Below, piece by piece: positions 1 to 9,539 of a DNA stretch of 64,000 bases. Source of the stretch: Mycolicibacterium xanthum (lineage in GTDB: Bacteria; Actinomycetota; Actinomycetes; Mycobacteriales; Mycobacteriaceae). The stretch is from positions 1 through 64,000 of the forward strand of contig NZ_JAIFZS010000040.1 of NCBI RefSeq assembly GCF_019710635.1. Reading direction: 5' to 3'. The position numbers and the translations under genes were made by a program. The notes below the pieces were generated by a model. The model had not been told where the DNA came from, searched no databases, and saw nothing but the letters and a program-made list of their open reading frames with translations. Positions within the stretch are counted from its first letter, which is position 1; every line of letters starts with the position of its first letter.

Positions 1-57
1 CGCAAGATTACCGGGGCGCGCTGAGCGCGCAAGACGGCCGGGGCGCGCTGAGCGCGC
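1..57. repeat. Tandem 27-bp hairpin repeat, two copies
   Basis: Two copies of a 27-bp unit lie at 1-27 and 28-54, with the hairpin of the second copy running to 57. They differ only at three bases (tta versus cgg). Each copy contains GCGCGC-TGA-GCGCGC, a six-base-pair stem with a three-base loop. The block sits directly downstream of the lprC-like stop codon on the minus strand, so it could act as a GC-rich transcription end signal, although no T-run follows. The array may continue to the left of the window. Confidence 0.75.
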
Positions 58-65
58 GGGGACGG

Positions 66-614
66 TCAGGCCCTGGTGGCCAGCGTCAGCTCCATCAGCT
101 TGATCGCCATGCTGCAGGCGTCGATCCCGGGCGACTGCGGATTGACCCACCAGCCCACCACCCCGGCGGCGTCGCTGGCCACGCCGCACGCGCCGTTGGG
201 GTCGTCGGGCCGCATCACGATCGAATCGATGCCCGCGATCCGCTGGCTCTCGACCTGGTAGTTCAGCTCGGAGGCGATCTGACGCTCGTTGTCCAGGCTG
301 CCCTGCTCGAACCAGAACCGGGTGATGTCGACCAGCCCGGCCGGGTTGGCGGCCTGCCAGCGGCACACCGCGCCGACGAAGGTGCTCTGGATGTCGAGCG
401 GGTCGGCACCCACGGTCTCGGCGAGGATGTCCTCGGTGAGGACGTCGCATTCCTTGAGCAGGTTCGGATACTGACGCTGCGAGTCGTTGTTGCGGGGCAC
501 GTCGCCGGAGCCCGACTTGGCCGCGGTGCCCTGCACGGTCTGGGTGCAGCCGGTCAGGACGACCAGCGCCGACATCGCCGCCGCCACACCCGTCGCCAGC
601 CGCCGGGCCCTCAT
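66..614 (-). CDS. lprC: DUF3558 lipoprotein, LprC-like
   Basis: Predicted 182-aa exported lipoprotein. After a basic start (MRARR) there is a hydrophobic segment ending in the lipobox VLTGC, so it should be lipidated on Cys and anchored outside the membrane. The mature part looks like a DUF3558 domain with conserved Cys pairs and a terminal ACSMAIKL helix. The ATG at 614 overlaps the TGA of the upstream lipoprotein, which supports this start over a longer reading. Gene order (LprB-like, then this gene, with two ABC exporter genes divergent) matches M. tuberculosis Rv1275-Rv1272c as I recall it, which is the basis of the symbol. The molecular function is unknown. Confidence 0.85.
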   Translation of the reverse strand: MRARRLATGVAAAMSALVVLTGCTQTVQGTAAKSGSGDVPRNNDSQRQYPNLLKECDVLTEDILAETVGADPLDIQSTFVGAVCRWQAANPAGLVDITRFWFEQGSLDNERQIASELNYQVESQRIAGIDSIVMRPDDPNGACGVASDAAGVVGWWVNPQSPGIDACSMAIKLMELTLATRA

Positions 615-1180
615 TTGGAGTTCACGATCGACTGGCGGGTGAGTTCCTTGGCGACGTCGCACGGGTCCGGGAACGGCTTGGCCGCGTAGCTGATCGACCA
701 TTCGATGAAGTCGTCGTCGAACTGGATGCCGATCTCGCAGAGGCTCAGGCCCAGCGTGAGATCCTCGTTCTCCGCGATGAACCCGTCGTGGCCCTCGATG
801 TTGATGTCCTCGACGCTGGTGCGGGAGAGTTCCTCGGTTTTGCGTTCACGGCCGATCGGGCTGCCCCGGAACCAGGTGAAGGAGAAGTGCGGGCCCAGGA
901 TGCTGCCACCGGACAGCCACTGGCACCCCACCGACGTCTTGGCGGTGTTCACCAGCCCGGGCACCTCCGTCTGCTTGGCGATCTCCTCGTCGCTGATGCC
1001 GGCGCACTCCGGGAAGAACGGGCCGTGGGACACCCCCTGCTGCGGCGTGTCGGTGGTCGGTACCTCCGGCGAGTCCGATTCCGAGCCGCCGCATGCGGCC
1101 AGCACAGGGATCATCGCCGCAGCCAGCACGGCCAGCGCGGGCCGGTGTCGTCTGCGGAAGCTGCGGTTCACGCCATGCAC
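611..1180 (-). CDS. lprB: DUF3558 lipoprotein, LprB-like
   Basis: Predicted 189-aa lipoprotein of the DUF3558 family. The N-terminus is arginine rich, then hydrophobic, and ends in the lipobox VLAAC, followed by a Ser/Thr/Pro-rich linker and the globular domain. I chose GTG at 1180; GTG at 1171 and TTG at 1204 are possible alternatives. It overlaps the next lipoprotein gene by four bases (ATGA) and is divergent from the ABC exporter genes, with about 120 bp between. Pairing of LprB- and LprC-like lipoproteins with an exporter suggests a shared cell-envelope role. That role is inferred from context only. Confidence 0.83.
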   Translation of the reverse strand: MHGVNRSFRRRHRPALAVLAAAMIPVLAACGGSESDSPEVPTTDTPQQGVSHGPFFPECAGISDEEIAKQTEVPGLVNTAKTSVGCQWLSGGSILGPHFSFTWFRGSPIGRERKTEELSRTSVEDINIEGHDGFIAENEDLTLGLSLCEIGIQFDDDFIEWSISYAAKPFPDPCDVAKELTRQSIVNSK

Positions 1181-1298
1181 TGTAGCGGCAGCCCCACGGG
1201 TCAACCACCGACATGCCGTGTGACCTGCTCATTTAAACGATTCTCAGGTGCGTGCGGCGAACACCCGCGCAGCGCGGCCGGTGTGCGACAGTAGCGGG

Positions 1299-3041
1299 AT
1301 GCTCTGGGGGCTGCTGCGACGCCAGGTGGCGCCCTACCGCGCATTGTTCGCGGTGGTCGCGGTGCTGCAGGTGATCAGCACGCTGGCGACGCTCTACCTG
1401 CCGACGGTCAACGCCGCGATCATCGACGACGGCGTCACGCAGGGCGACCTGAAGCGCATCGCACACCTGGGTGCGGTCATGCTCGCGGTGACCGCCCTGC
1501 AGGTGGTGTGCGCGGTCGGGGCGGTCTACTTCGGCTCCCGGGCGAGCATGAGCGTCGGGCGCGACCTGCGCTCGGCGATCTTTCACCACGTCACGGGCTT
1601 CTCGGCCGAGGAGACGGCCCGCTTCGGCGCGCCGTCGTTGCTGACCCGCACCACCAACGACGTCCAGCAGATCCAGCTGCTGGTGCAGTTGACCTGCACC
1701 ATGCTCATCACCGCCCCGATCATGTCCGTCGGCGGTATCGCGATGGCCATCCACCAGGACGCCGGGCTGTCCTGGCTGCTCCTGGTCAGCGTGCCGGTGC
1801 TGGCGGTCGCCAACTACTGGATCGTGTCGCACCTGCTGCCCGTGTTCCGGCGGCTGCAGCGCCAGATCGACGGCATCAACAGGGTGATGCGCGAACAGCT
1901 GACCGGCCTGCGGGTGGTGCGCGCGTTCGCGCGTGAACCGTTCGAGCGCAACCGGTTCGCCGAGGCCAATCATGCGCTGGCCGACACCGCGCTGGAAGCG
2001 GGACGCTGGCAGGCGCTGATGCTGCCGGTGACCACGCTGGTCATCAACGTGTCCAGCGTCGCATTGATCTGGTTCGGCGGGCTGCGTATCGATGAGGGCC
2101 GGATGCAGGTCGGTTCGCTGATCGCGTTCCTGGCCTACTTCATGCAGATCCTGATGGCCGTGCTGATGGCGACGTTCATCCTGGTGATCATCCCGCGCGC
2201 GTCGGTGTGCGCCGAGCGGATCACCGAGGTGCTCGACACCCGGCCGGCCATCGCCAGCCCGCCGGCGGCGGTCTCACCCACCCGGATCGCCGGTGAGATC
2301 CGTTTCGACGCGGCGACGTTCAGCTATGAGGGCGCCGACCGCCCGGTGCTGCAGGAGGTTTCCCTGACCGTTCCGCCGGCCACCACCACCGCGATCGTCG
2401 GGTCGACCGGGTCCGGCAAGTCGACGTTGGTGTCGCTGGTCTGCCGGCTCTACGACGTCACCGCGGGCTCCATACGCATCGACGGGATCGACGTCCGCGA
2501 GTTCGACATCGAGCGGCTGTGGTCGGCGATCGGGCTGGTGCCTCAGCGGGGCTATCTGTTCGCGGGCACGGTCGCCGAGAACCTGCAGCTGGGCGCCGCC
2601 GCGGGGCATGTGGCCACCGAGGCGGAGATGTGGGCTGCGCTACGGGTGGCCTGCGCCGATGATTTCGTCGGCGGCCATCCCGACGGGCTCGGGCTGCGCG
2701 TCGCGCAGGGCGGCATGAACCTCTCGGGTGGGCAGCGCCAACGGCTCGCGATCGCCCGCGCGGTGATCCGCCGGCCCGCGATCTACCTCTTCGACGACTC
2801 GTTCTCCGCGCTCGACGTGCACACCGACGCCCGGGTGCGGGCCGCGCTGGCCGAAGCCTCCACCGGTGCCACGGTGTTGATTGTGTCGCAGCGGATCTCG
2901 ACGGTGGCCGGTGCCGATCAGATCGTGGTGCTCGACGACGGCCGGGTGGTCGGCGCGGGGACCCATGAGCACCTGCTGAACTCCTGCGCGGCCTACCGGG
3001 AATTGGCGGATTCGCAGTCGGTGGCGGTGGGTGAGCCGTGA
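1299..3041 (+). CDS. ABC exporter half-transporter, subunit 1 (degenerate Walker B)
   Basis: 580-aa half transporter of the lipid/multidrug exporter type, resembling M. tuberculosis Rv1273c. The membrane domain covers about residues 1-310 and the ATPase domain 330-575. Walker [10 protein letters not shown] is near residue 368, the signature LSGGQ near 475, and Walker B reads YLFDD near 497-500. An Asp follows the Walker B Asp where active exporters carry the catalytic Glu, so this subunit probably contributes the degenerate ATP site. ATG 1299 was chosen because MLWGLLRR aligns with the start of the M. tuberculosis protein. Its GTGA stop overlap with the next gene implies a co-translated heterodimer. 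Substrate unknown. Confidence 0.92.
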   Translation: MLWGLLRRQVAPYRALFAVVAVLQVISTLATLYLPTVNAAIIDDGVTQGDLKRIAHLGAVMLAVTALQVVCAVGAVYFGSRASMSVGRDLRSAIFHHVTGFSAEETARFGAPSLLTRTTNDVQQIQLLVQLTCTMLITAPIMSVGGIAMAIHQDAGLSWLLLVSVPVLAVANYWIVSHLLPVFRRLQRQIDGINRVMREQLTGLRVVRAFAREPFERNRFAEANHALADTALEAGRWQALMLPVTTLVINVSSVALIWFGGLRIDEGRMQVGSLIAFLAYFMQILMAVLMATFILVIIPRASVCAERITEVLDTRPAIASPPAAVSPTRIAGEIRFDAATFSYEGADRPVLQEVSLTVPPATTTAIVGSTGSGKSTLVSLVCRLYDVTAGSIRIDGIDVREFDIERLWSAIGLVPQRGYLFAGTVAENLQLGAAAGHVATEAEMWAALRVACADDFVGGHPDGLGLRVAQGGMNLSGGQRQRLAIARAVIRRPAIYLFDDSFSALDVHTDARVRAALAEASTGATVLIVSQRISTVAGADQIVVLDDGRVVGAGTHEHLLNSCAAYRELADSQSVAVGEP

Positions 3042-4942
3042 CCGGCCCGCTGGCGCGCCCGATGCGGATGAACGAACCCCCACAGGTCCGGTTCCGCGAC
3101 TTCAAAGGATCGGCGATCCGGCTGGTCCGGCGGCTGACCCCGCATCGCGGCCTGACGATCGCGGTGATGCTGCTGGGCGTCGGCGGTATCGCGATCGGGG
3201 TTATCGGCCCGCGCATCCTCGGCCACGCGACGGATCTGCTGTTCAACGGGGTGATCGGTCGCCAGCTGCCGGCCGGCCTGACCAAGCAGCAGGCCATCGA
3301 GGCGGCCCGGGCGCGCGGCGACGACACGTTCGCCGACCTGCTGTCGGGGATGAACGTGGTGCCCGGCCAGGGGGTCGACTTCGCCGCGGTGGGCCGCACG
3401 CTGGCGTTGGCGCTGGCGCTGTATCTCGTTGCCGCCCTGATGGTCTGGCTCCAGGCCCGGCTGCTCAACGTCGTGGTTCAGCGGACCATGGCCGCGCTGC
3501 GCTCCGACGTCGAGGACAAGGTGCATCGGCTTCCGCTGCGATACTTCGACGCGCGCCATCGCGGCGAGGTGCTCAGCCGGGTCACCAACGACGTGGACAA
3601 CGTGCAGACGTCGCTGTCGATGACGATCACCCAACTGCTCACCTCGGTGCTCACGGTGTTCGCGGTGCTGGTGATGATGGTGACGATCTCGCCGCTGCTC
3701 ACACTGCTGACCGTCGTGACGGTGCCGCTGTCACTGTGGATCACCCGGTCCATCGCGCGACGCTCGCGCACGCTGTTCGTGGCGCAATGGACCAACACCG
3801 GCAGGCTCAACGCGCACATCGAGGAGACCTACAGCGGGTTCACGGTGGTCAAGACCTTCGGGCACCGGGCGCAGGCCGAGGAACAGTTCCGCGAGCTCAA
3901 CGAGGACGTCTATCGGGCCAGCTTCGGCGCCCAGTTCCTGTCCGGCCTGGTCTCCCCCGCGACGATCTTCATCGGCAACATCAGCTACGTCGCGGTGGCG
4001 GTCGTCGGGGGTATGCAGGTGGCGACCGGCCAGATCACCCTCGGCGGGATTCAGGCGTTCATCCAGTACGTCCGGCAGTTCAACCAACCGCTGACCCAGA
4101 TCGCCGGCATGTACAACACCCTGCAGTCGGGAATCGCCAGTGCCGAACGCGTCTTCGACCTGCTCGACGCCGAGGAGGAGCCGCCGGACCCGCCGGACGT
4201 GCTGCCCTCCCCGGGCGGGCGGCGAAGCGGCCGTGTGGAGTTCGAGCACGTGTCGTTCAGCTACCAGCGCGGCACCCCGGTCATCGAGGACCTCTCGCTG
4301 GTCGCCGAGCCGGGTAGCACCGTCGCAATCGTCGGCCCGACCGGTGCGGGCAAGACCACGCTGGTGAACCTGTTGATGCGGTTCTACGACGTCGACTCGG
4401 GCCGGATCCTGTTGGACGGCGTCGACATCACGTCGGTGGATCGGCGCTCGCTTAGGTCCCGGATCGGGATGGTGTTGCAGGACACCTGGCTGTTCGCCGG
4501 CACCATCTACGACAACATCGCCTACGGCCGCCCGGACGCCACCGAGGACGAGGTGATCGCCGCGGCAACCGCGGCCTATGTGGACCGCTTCGTGCACACC
4601 CTCCCGGATGGCTACCACACCCGGGTCAGCGACGGCGGCACGAACATCAGCGCCGGCGAGCGACAGCTGCTCACGATCGCCCGCGCGGTGCTGGCCCAGC
4701 CGCAGTTGTTGATCCTCGACGAGGCGACCAGCTCGGTCGATACCCGCACCGAGGTGCTGATCCAGCATGCGATGGGTCGGTTGCGCCGCGACCGCACGAG
4801 TTTCATCATCGCGCACCGCCTCTCGACGATCCGCGACGCGGACGTGATCCTGGTGCTGGAGGCCGGCCGGATCGTGGAACGGGGCAGCCACGCCGAATTG
4901 CTTGCCCGCCGCGGCGAGTACTGGACGATGACGCAGGCCTGA
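3038..4942 (+). CDS. ABC exporter half-transporter, subunit 2 (catalytic Walker B)
   Basis: 634-aa partner of the preceding half transporter, resembling Rv1272c. It has a membrane domain to about residue 360, Walker [10 protein letters not shown] near 432, a signature reading ISAGE near 537 instead of LSGGQ, and Walker B LILDE with Glu near 562. The degenerate signature combined with an intact Glu is the reciprocal of subunit 1. Together they would form one competent and one degenerate ATP site, as in known heterodimeric exporters. The GTG start at 3038 overlaps the upstream TGA. A long extracytoplasmic insertion lies at about residues 65-115 between the first two membrane helices. Substrate unknown. 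Confidence 0.92.
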   Translation: MTGPLARPMRMNEPPQVRFRDFKGSAIRLVRRLTPHRGLTIAVMLLGVGGIAIGVIGPRILGHATDLLFNGVIGRQLPAGLTKQQAIEAARARGDDTFADLLSGMNVVPGQGVDFAAVGRTLALALALYLVAALMVWLQARLLNVVVQRTMAALRSDVEDKVHRLPLRYFDARHRGEVLSRVTNDVDNVQTSLSMTITQLLTSVLTVFAVLVMMVTISPLLTLLTVVTVPLSLWITRSIARRSRTLFVAQWTNTGRLNAHIEETYSGFTVVKTFGHRAQAEEQFRELNEDVYRASFGAQFLSGLVSPATIFIGNISYVAVAVVGGMQVATGQITLGGIQAFIQYVRQFNQPLTQIAGMYNTLQSGIASAERVFDLLDAEEEPPDPPDVLPSPGGRRSGRVEFEHVSFSYQRGTPVIEDLSLVAEPGSTVAIVGPTGAGKTTLVNLLMRFYDVDSGRILLDGVDITSVDRRSLRSRIGMVLQDTWLFAGTIYDNIAYGRPDATEDEVIAAATAAYVDRFVHTLPDGYHTRVSDGGTNISAGERQLLTIARAVLAQPQLLILDEATSSVDTRTEVLIQHAMGRLRRDRTSFIIAHRLSTIRDADVILVLEAGRIVERGSHAELLARRGEYWTMTQA

Positions 4943-5053
4943 CCGCGGCGGCCGGATCACGGGTCGGATGCGGCCCCCGCCGCCCGCCGATCAAGCGGTC
5001 TGCTCAATCGCAATCGGCGGACGGCCCCGGCAACCACCGGGCAACATGGCAGC

Positions 5054-7219
5054 ATGCCCCGGACTGTGCACACATTCTGCCGCTACTGCCTGGCATCGTG
5101 CGGTATCGAGGTCACCGTCGACGGTAACCACGTCCTGAAGATCGCCCCGGACAAGCAGAATCCGCACAGCTGGCAAGACTTCTGCGCCAAGGGCCGCACC
5201 GCGCACCAATCCGTGGATCACCCTCGTCGCATCCTCGCGCCGATGAAGCGCGTGGGCGAGCGATACGTCGAAACCGATTGGGCCGAGGCGATCGGCGACA
5301 TCGCGGCCCGGCTCAATGCGATCGTCGAATCGGGCGGCCCCGATGCGGTCGCCGCCTACTACGGGAATCCGGCCGGGTACTCGTCGTCGAACCTGATGTT
5401 CATGAACGGCTGGCTGGACGCCGTGGGCACCAACAACCGCTATGCCGTCGGCTCGGTGGACCAGAACGCGCTGCACGTCGTCGCGGAGGAGATGTTCGGC
5501 TCGCCGTTGATGGTCCCGGTTTCCGACGTCGACAACTGCGACTTCTTCCTCATCGTCGGCGCCAACCCCGCTGTCAGCGCGTGGAACTGGGTGGAATCGG
5601 TCCCGGGAGGATGGCGGCGAGCGCTGGATCGCCGACGGCGCGGCGCCAAGATCGTCGTGGTCGACCCGCTGCGAACCGAGACCGCCGATCACGCCGACGT
5701 CCACCTCGCCGTGCGCCCGGGTCAGGACTGGGCCCTGTTGTTGGCGATGGTGAAGGTGATCCTCGACGGTGGCCTCGAGCACCGGGCCGACTGCCGCGAT
5801 CTGGCCACCGGGACCGACGAACTGCGGAACCTGGTCGCCGCCGCCGACCTCGTCGACCTGGCCGGGCGCTGCGGCCTACCGGTGTCCCAGATCATCGACA
5901 CTGCAACAGATTTCGCCACCGCGGAACACGCCATGGTGGTGACGCGAACCGGGGTCTCGCTGCACCTGACCGGCACCGTCGCCGAGTGGTTGGGGCAGGT
6001 CCTCAACGTGATCACCGGCCGAATGGACCGCCCGGGCGGGCGGCGCTTCGAGCCCGGATACGTCGACGCACTGCGCCTGGCCGACCTGGCCGGCACCAAA
6101 CCCCACACCAGCAGGCTGCGTGGACGCGGCATGGTCGCCGGCGCGCACGCGCTCAGTGAACTGCCCGACGAGATCACCACCGCGGGGCGCGGCCAGATCC
6201 GCGCCGTGCTCATCAACAGCGGCAATCCCGTGGTTTCCGGCCCCGACGGCGCCAAACTGGACCGGGCACTGGCCGGCCTCGACTTGTTGGTGGCGATCGA
6301 CTTCGTACAGCGCGAGAGCCACCGGCATGCGCACTGGCTGTTGCCGGCCGTGCACTGGCTGGAACGCGACGACCTGCTGGCGTTGACCAGCGGCCTGCAC
6401 GACGAGCCCTATCTGCACTACGGGGTGCGCGCGGTGGATCCGCCGCCGCAGGCACGCGAGGAATGGCGCATCTTCACCGACCTGGCCCTGGCGATGAAGC
6501 GGCCGCTGTTCGGCGTGCGTGGAATCAACGGTTTCATCCGGGGCAGCCGGGCACTGAGCGGGCTGACGGGTCGCCCGGGCATCGAGTTCGGACCACGGTG
6601 GGTGGACCGGCTGCTGGTCGCGACCGGCCGAAAGTTCAACGGACGCAGGATCAGATGGCGCGACGTGCTCGCGCACCCGCACGGATGGGTGCTGGGCCCG
6701 CGCGAGTTCGGGCGGTTCCGCGACGCGCTGCGCACGGAGGACAAACGGGTACATGTGGCACCGCCGGAGTTCGTCGCCCGTGCCCGCGAACTGCTGGCCG
6801 AACCGCCGGAACGACCGCCCGCCGACTACCCGTTACAGCTTGCCAATCGCAGGAGCCGGCACTCGATGAACTCGTGGCTCAACGAGTTGCCGGGCCTGCA
6901 TCCTGCGGGCAGGGGCACCCGGGTGGTCATCCATCCCGACGACGCGAAGCGGTTGTCGGTGGCCGACGGCGACCTGGTCAGGGTCAGCTCCCGGGTCGGC
7001 GCGGTCGAACTGACCGCGTCGGTGGACGACCGCCCCCGCCCGGGTGTGGTGGTCATCGACCACGGCTGGGGCTCCAGGGTTTTCGACCCGCGGGGCGGGT
7101 CACCGCCACAGGTGTACGGAGTCAATCGGAACCTGCTGGTCGACGGCGATCCGGTGGACCCGCTCTCGCAGACCGCCGCGCTGAACTCGTCCTACGTCTC
7201 GGTGGCGCGGGCCGGTTAG
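5054..7219 (+). CDS. Molybdopterin-dependent oxidoreductase (DMSO reductase family)
   Basis: 721-aa single-subunit enzyme of the Mo-bisMGD/formate-dehydrogenase-like family. Cys9, Cys12, Cys16 and Cys44 form a typical N-terminal 4Fe-4S site (CxxCxxxC-x27-C). The usual dinucleotide-binding stretches follow (VGANPAVS, VVDPLRTETA, NSGNPVVSGPD), and a C-terminal beta-barrel starts near residue 590 with HPDDAKRLSVADGDLV. I see no Cys or selenocysteine in the expected metal-ligand region around residues 130-150, which reads AVGSVDQN, so the substrate class is uncertain. There is no twin-arginine signal, so it should be cytoplasmic. No partner electron-transfer subunit is adjacent. The stop overlaps the end of the convergent gene by four bases. 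Confidence 0.85.
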   Translation: MPRTVHTFCRYCLASCGIEVTVDGNHVLKIAPDKQNPHSWQDFCAKGRTAHQSVDHPRRILAPMKRVGERYVETDWAEAIGDIAARLNAIVESGGPDAVAAYYGNPAGYSSSNLMFMNGWLDAVGTNNRYAVGSVDQNALHVVAEEMFGSPLMVPVSDVDNCDFFLIVGANPAVSAWNWVESVPGGWRRALDRRRRGAKIVVVDPLRTETADHADVHLAVRPGQDWALLLAMVKVILDGGLEHRADCRDLATGTDELRNLVAAADLVDLAGRCGLPVSQIIDTATDFATAEHAMVVTRTGVSLHLTGTVAEWLGQVLNVITGRMDRPGGRRFEPGYVDALRLADLAGTKPHTSRLRGRGMVAGAHALSELPDEITTAGRGQIRAVLINSGNPVVSGPDGAKLDRALAGLDLLVAIDFVQRESHRHAHWLLPAVHWLERDDLLALTSGLHDEPYLHYGVRAVDPPPQAREEWRIFTDLALAMKRPLFGVRGINGFIRGSRALSGLTGRPGIEFGPRWVDRLLVATGRKFNGRRIRWRDVLAHPHGWVLGPREFGRFRDALRTEDKRVHVAPPEFVARARELLAEPPERPPADYPLQLANRRSRHSMNSWLNELPGLHPAGRGTRVVIHPDDAKRLSVADGDLVRVSSRVGAVELTASVDDRPRPGVVVIDHGWGSRVFDPRGGSPPQVYGVNRNLLVDGDPVDPLSQTAALNSSYVSVARAG

Positions 7220-7782
7220 AGCTGCGGGCCCTGCGCACGCAGGTCGTCGACCTCGCGCATCGCGTCACGCAGCTTGCCCAGCCATTCGTCGGCGTGTTCG
7301 CCGACCAGCCGGACCGACCACGCCAAAGCATCGGAGCGCGACCGCGCCACGCCTGCGTCGACCAGCGTGTCGAGGACCTGACGCTCGGGCTGGCGCAGCC
7401 GGGTCATGACCGGAACCGCCAGGTGGGTGAACAGGATTCGCTCCGGTTCGGCACCGCCGACCTCCACGCCCCAGGCGACCTTTCGCCGGTAACGCGCCTC
7501 GGCCTCGTCGGCGATCTGCATGCGCTCGGATCGGGTCTGCTCGCGGAAGCGGGCCGCCCGGCCCGACGCGTGGGCCTCGCTCTCGGTGCCGCCGCCGGGT
7601 TCGGGAAGGTGTCCGATCACGGTGATCTCTTCGCGGTCGACGAGGACCTCGGGGTCCCCGGTGAACCAGTCATCCGGGAGGCGACCGGCGAACCAGTCGG
7701 CGGCGTCTCCGGCATCGGGTTGGTCGGCTTGCTGCCAACCGCCGGAGCGGCCCGACCGTCGGCTGTGTGGATGGTGTCTCAT
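7216..7782 (-). CDS. Conserved actinobacterial protein with ribbon-helix-helix-like C-terminal part
   Basis: 188 aa. The first 80 residues are polar and Gly/Asp rich, and a charged helical stretch covers 80-105. Residues about 116-160 (RILFTHLAVP, then VLDTLVDAGVARSRSDALAWS) read like a beta strand followed by the two helices of a ribbon-helix-helix DNA-binding fold. A charged helix (EWLGKLRDAMREVDDL) ends the protein. I do not recognise a characterised homologue. Three TGTAA direct repeats spaced exactly eight bases apart run up to the ATG, which is the kind of operator such proteins bind, so autoregulation is plausible. Function is inferred, not established. Confidence 0.7.
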   Translation of the reverse strand: MRHHPHSRRSGRSGGWQQADQPDAGDAADWFAGRLPDDWFTGDPEVLVDREEITVIGHLPEPGGGTESEAHASGRAARFREQTRSERMQIADEAEARYRRKVAWGVEVGGAEPERILFTHLAVPVMTRLRQPERQVLDTLVDAGVARSRSDALAWSVRLVGEHADEWLGKLRDAMREVDDLRAQGPQL

Positions 7783-7806
7783 GATTACATGCTTACACCG
7801 TTACAG
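7783..7806 (-). promoter_or_regulatory. Three 8-bp-phased TGTAA direct repeats before the RHH-like gene
   Basis: On the minus strand the sequence reads TGTAACGG, TGTAAGCA, TGTAATCA and then runs into the start codon at 7782. On the plus strand TTAC begins at 7785, 7793 and 7801. The exact eight-base period over three copies and the position over the start region suggest a tandem operator, possibly of a leaderless transcript. Confidence 0.4.
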
Positions 7807-7843
7807 GGGCGCTGGGGTCGGGTTCGCCGACGGCGAACGGGCT

Positions 7844-8047
7844 TCAGCCGCGTTTCATCAGGACCGCTGCGCCTCCGGCAACGGCCATGGCGATGAACAG
7901 CAGCGCCGCCCACCCCGCGCCGAACAACCACCACACGGCGGCCAGCGCGACGAGCGCCGGCGAGACCGCGAAGAGCACCATGCCCGGGTGCTGCCTGATC
8001 ACCGCGAGGGCGCCCTGCGCGCGCTGACGGTCGATTTCCTTTGCCAT
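7844..8047 (-). CDS. Small two-helix membrane protein
   Basis: 67 aa. A charged start (MAKEIDRQRAQGALAVIRQHPG) is followed by two hydrophobic helices at about residues 23-42 and 45-63, and the protein ends in KRG. That predicts a small inner-membrane protein with both ends in the cytoplasm. ATG at 8047 was chosen as the first start giving an intact charged N-terminus. It lies upstream of the RHH-like gene on the same strand with about 60 bp between, and divergent from the AIM24-type gene. No characterised family recognised. Confidence 0.65.
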   Translation of the reverse strand: MAKEIDRQRAQGALAVIRQHPGMVLFAVSPALVALAAVWWLFGAGWAALLFIAMAVAGGAAVLMKRG

Positions 8048-8118
8048 CCCTCAATGATGCCAGCTCAGAGCCGGTCCGCGGCCTAATGTGGGGGCACCGA
8101 ACATACGAGGAGGCGGCG

Positions 8119-9006
8119 GTGACCGGACCCGGACAAGGCAGTTGGCAGCCCGACCCGGAGGGACGCTACGAATACCGCTGGCACGACGGCCGGCAGTGGA
8201 CGGATCAGGTGTCACACCAGGGCCAGGTGAGCCGATCGCCGCTGGGTCCGCCTCCCGCCGCCCAACCGTCCGCTCCGGCCTCGCCGCAGCACCAGGCCAT
8301 GCCCGCGCAACCCGTCACCGGTGCCGGCGACGGCTTCAGCGGAATCACCGGCGACCTGGTCGACGGGCGCTACAGCGAGAAGGAAGCCAAGGCGATCGCC
8401 AACCAGAACGCCAAGCTGCTGCGGGTCCGCCTGGGCGAACCGTTCATGGCCCGGCAGGGGTCGATGGTGGCCTACCAGGGAAACGTCGACTTCTCCTTCG
8501 AGGGCGGCGGGGCGTCGAAATTTCTCAAGAAGGCGTTCACCGGCGAAGGACTGCCGCTGATGCGCTGCGCCGGACAGGGCGACGTCTTCCTCGCCGAGTT
8601 CGGCTACGACGTGCATCTGCTCAATCTGACCGACTCCGGCCTGTCGGTCAGCGGCAAGAACGTGCTGGCCTTCTCGTCAGGCCTGGACTGGAACATCGAA
8701 CGCGTCAAAGGCGGCAGCATCGCCACCGGCGGGCTGTTCAACACCACCCTTCGGGGCACCGGCTGGGTGGCGATCACCACCGACGGGCCGCCGGTGGTGC
8801 TGAACGCGGCGGAGGCCCCGACCTTCGCCGACACCAACGCGGTGGTGGCCTGGTCGGCGCACCTGCAGACCCAGCTGAAGTCGAGCTTCAAGGCCGGCGC
8901 CCTGATCGGCCGTGGCTCCGGCGAGGCCCTGCAGGTGTCGTTTCACGGCCAGGGCTTCGTGATCATCCAGCCGTCGGAGGGCGTGTCCATGACGGCCGTC
9001 CAATAG
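8119..9006 (+). CDS. AIM24-family protein with N-terminal DUF2510 motif
   Basis: 295 aa. Residues 1-35 have the short Trp-rich DUF2510 pattern (GSWQPDPEGRYEYRWHDGRQWT) and are followed by a Pro/Ala/Gln-rich linker to about residue 70. The rest is a beta-rich AIM24 (DUF124) domain with the characteristic run GLPLMRCAGQGDVFLAEFG. GTG at 8119 is preceded by an AGGAGG ribosome site at about 8108-8113, which decides the start against longer readings. AIM24 proteins are widespread in bacteria, but their molecular role is not settled. DUF2510 segments often occur in actinobacterial membrane-associated proteins, although no membrane helix is visible here. Confidence 0.85.
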   Translation: MTGPGQGSWQPDPEGRYEYRWHDGRQWTDQVSHQGQVSRSPLGPPPAAQPSAPASPQHQAMPAQPVTGAGDGFSGITGDLVDGRYSEKEAKAIANQNAKLLRVRLGEPFMARQGSMVAYQGNVDFSFEGGGASKFLKKAFTGEGLPLMRCAGQGDVFLAEFGYDVHLLNLTDSGLSVSGKNVLAFSSGLDWNIERVKGGSIATGGLFNTTLRGTGWVAITTDGPPVVLNAAEAPTFADTNAVVAWSAHLQTQLKSSFKAGALIGRGSGEALQVSFHGQGFVIIQPSEGVSMTAVQ

Positions 9007-9007
9007 T

Positions 9008-9439
9008 TCAGATCTCCAGCAGCACGGTCACCGGACCATCGTTGACGAGCTCGACCTGCATGTCGGCGCCGAACACGCCGACCTGCACCTCGGCGCCGAG
9101 CTCACGCAGCGCGGCGGCGAACGCGTCGACCAACGGTTCGGCGACGGTGCCCGACGCGGCGGCGTTCCACGTCGGTCTGCGGCCCTTGGCCGTGTTCGCG
9201 TACAGCGTGAACTGACTCACCACCAGGACGGGCGCGCCGACATCGCCGGCCGACTTCTCGTCGTCGAGAATCCTGAGCTGCCAGAGCTTCTCGGCCATTC
9301 GTCGGGCGATCGCGAGGTCATCGGTGTGGGTGACGCCGACCAGCGCAAGCAGCCCCTGGCCCTGCGGCCGGATTGCGCCGACCACCTCGCCAGCGACCGT
9401 GACCTGCGCCGAGGTGACCCGCTGAACGAGGATTCGCAT
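9008..9439 (-). CDS. dtd: D-aminoacyl-tRNA deacylase (DTD)
   Basis: 143 aa, the usual length for DTD. The enzyme hydrolyses D-amino acids (and glycine mischarged on tRNA-Ala) from tRNA in the cytoplasm. The family starts MRxxVQRV and carries the SQFTLYA motif near residues 80-86 and the C-terminal NxGPVT motif, here [11 protein letters not shown], which forms part of the active site across the dimer. It is convergent with the AIM24-type gene, with one base between stops. Its start is divergent from the copper module, and the CsoR/RicR-like palindrome lies about 35 bp upstream of it. Confidence 0.96.
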   Translation of the reverse strand: MRILVQRVTSAQVTVAGEVVGAIRPQGQGLLALVGVTHTDDLAIARRMAEKLWQLRILDDEKSAGDVGAPVLVVSQFTLYANTAKGRRPTWNAAASGTVAEPLVDAFAAALRELGAEVQVGVFGADMQVELVNDGPVTVLLEI

Positions 9440-9473
9440 GCCGCGATGCTTTCACGCGCGCCCACATTCTTGC

Positions 9474-9490
9474 ATACCCTAGGGGGGTAT
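9474..9490. promoter_or_regulatory. CsoR/RicR-type copper operator
   Basis: The sequence ATACCC-TAGGG-GGGTAT contains the inverted pattern TACCC-N5-GGGTA reported for Cu(I)-sensing CsoR/RicR repressors of mycobacteria. It lies 50 bp before the TTG start of copZ, in a position suited to repressing a promoter for copZ-copA. The matching repressor gene is not in the window. Confidence 0.75.
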
Positions 9491-9539
9491 GGTACACAGG
9501 AAGATAGGGACCTTACCCGCACCGACGAGAGGACGTTCA

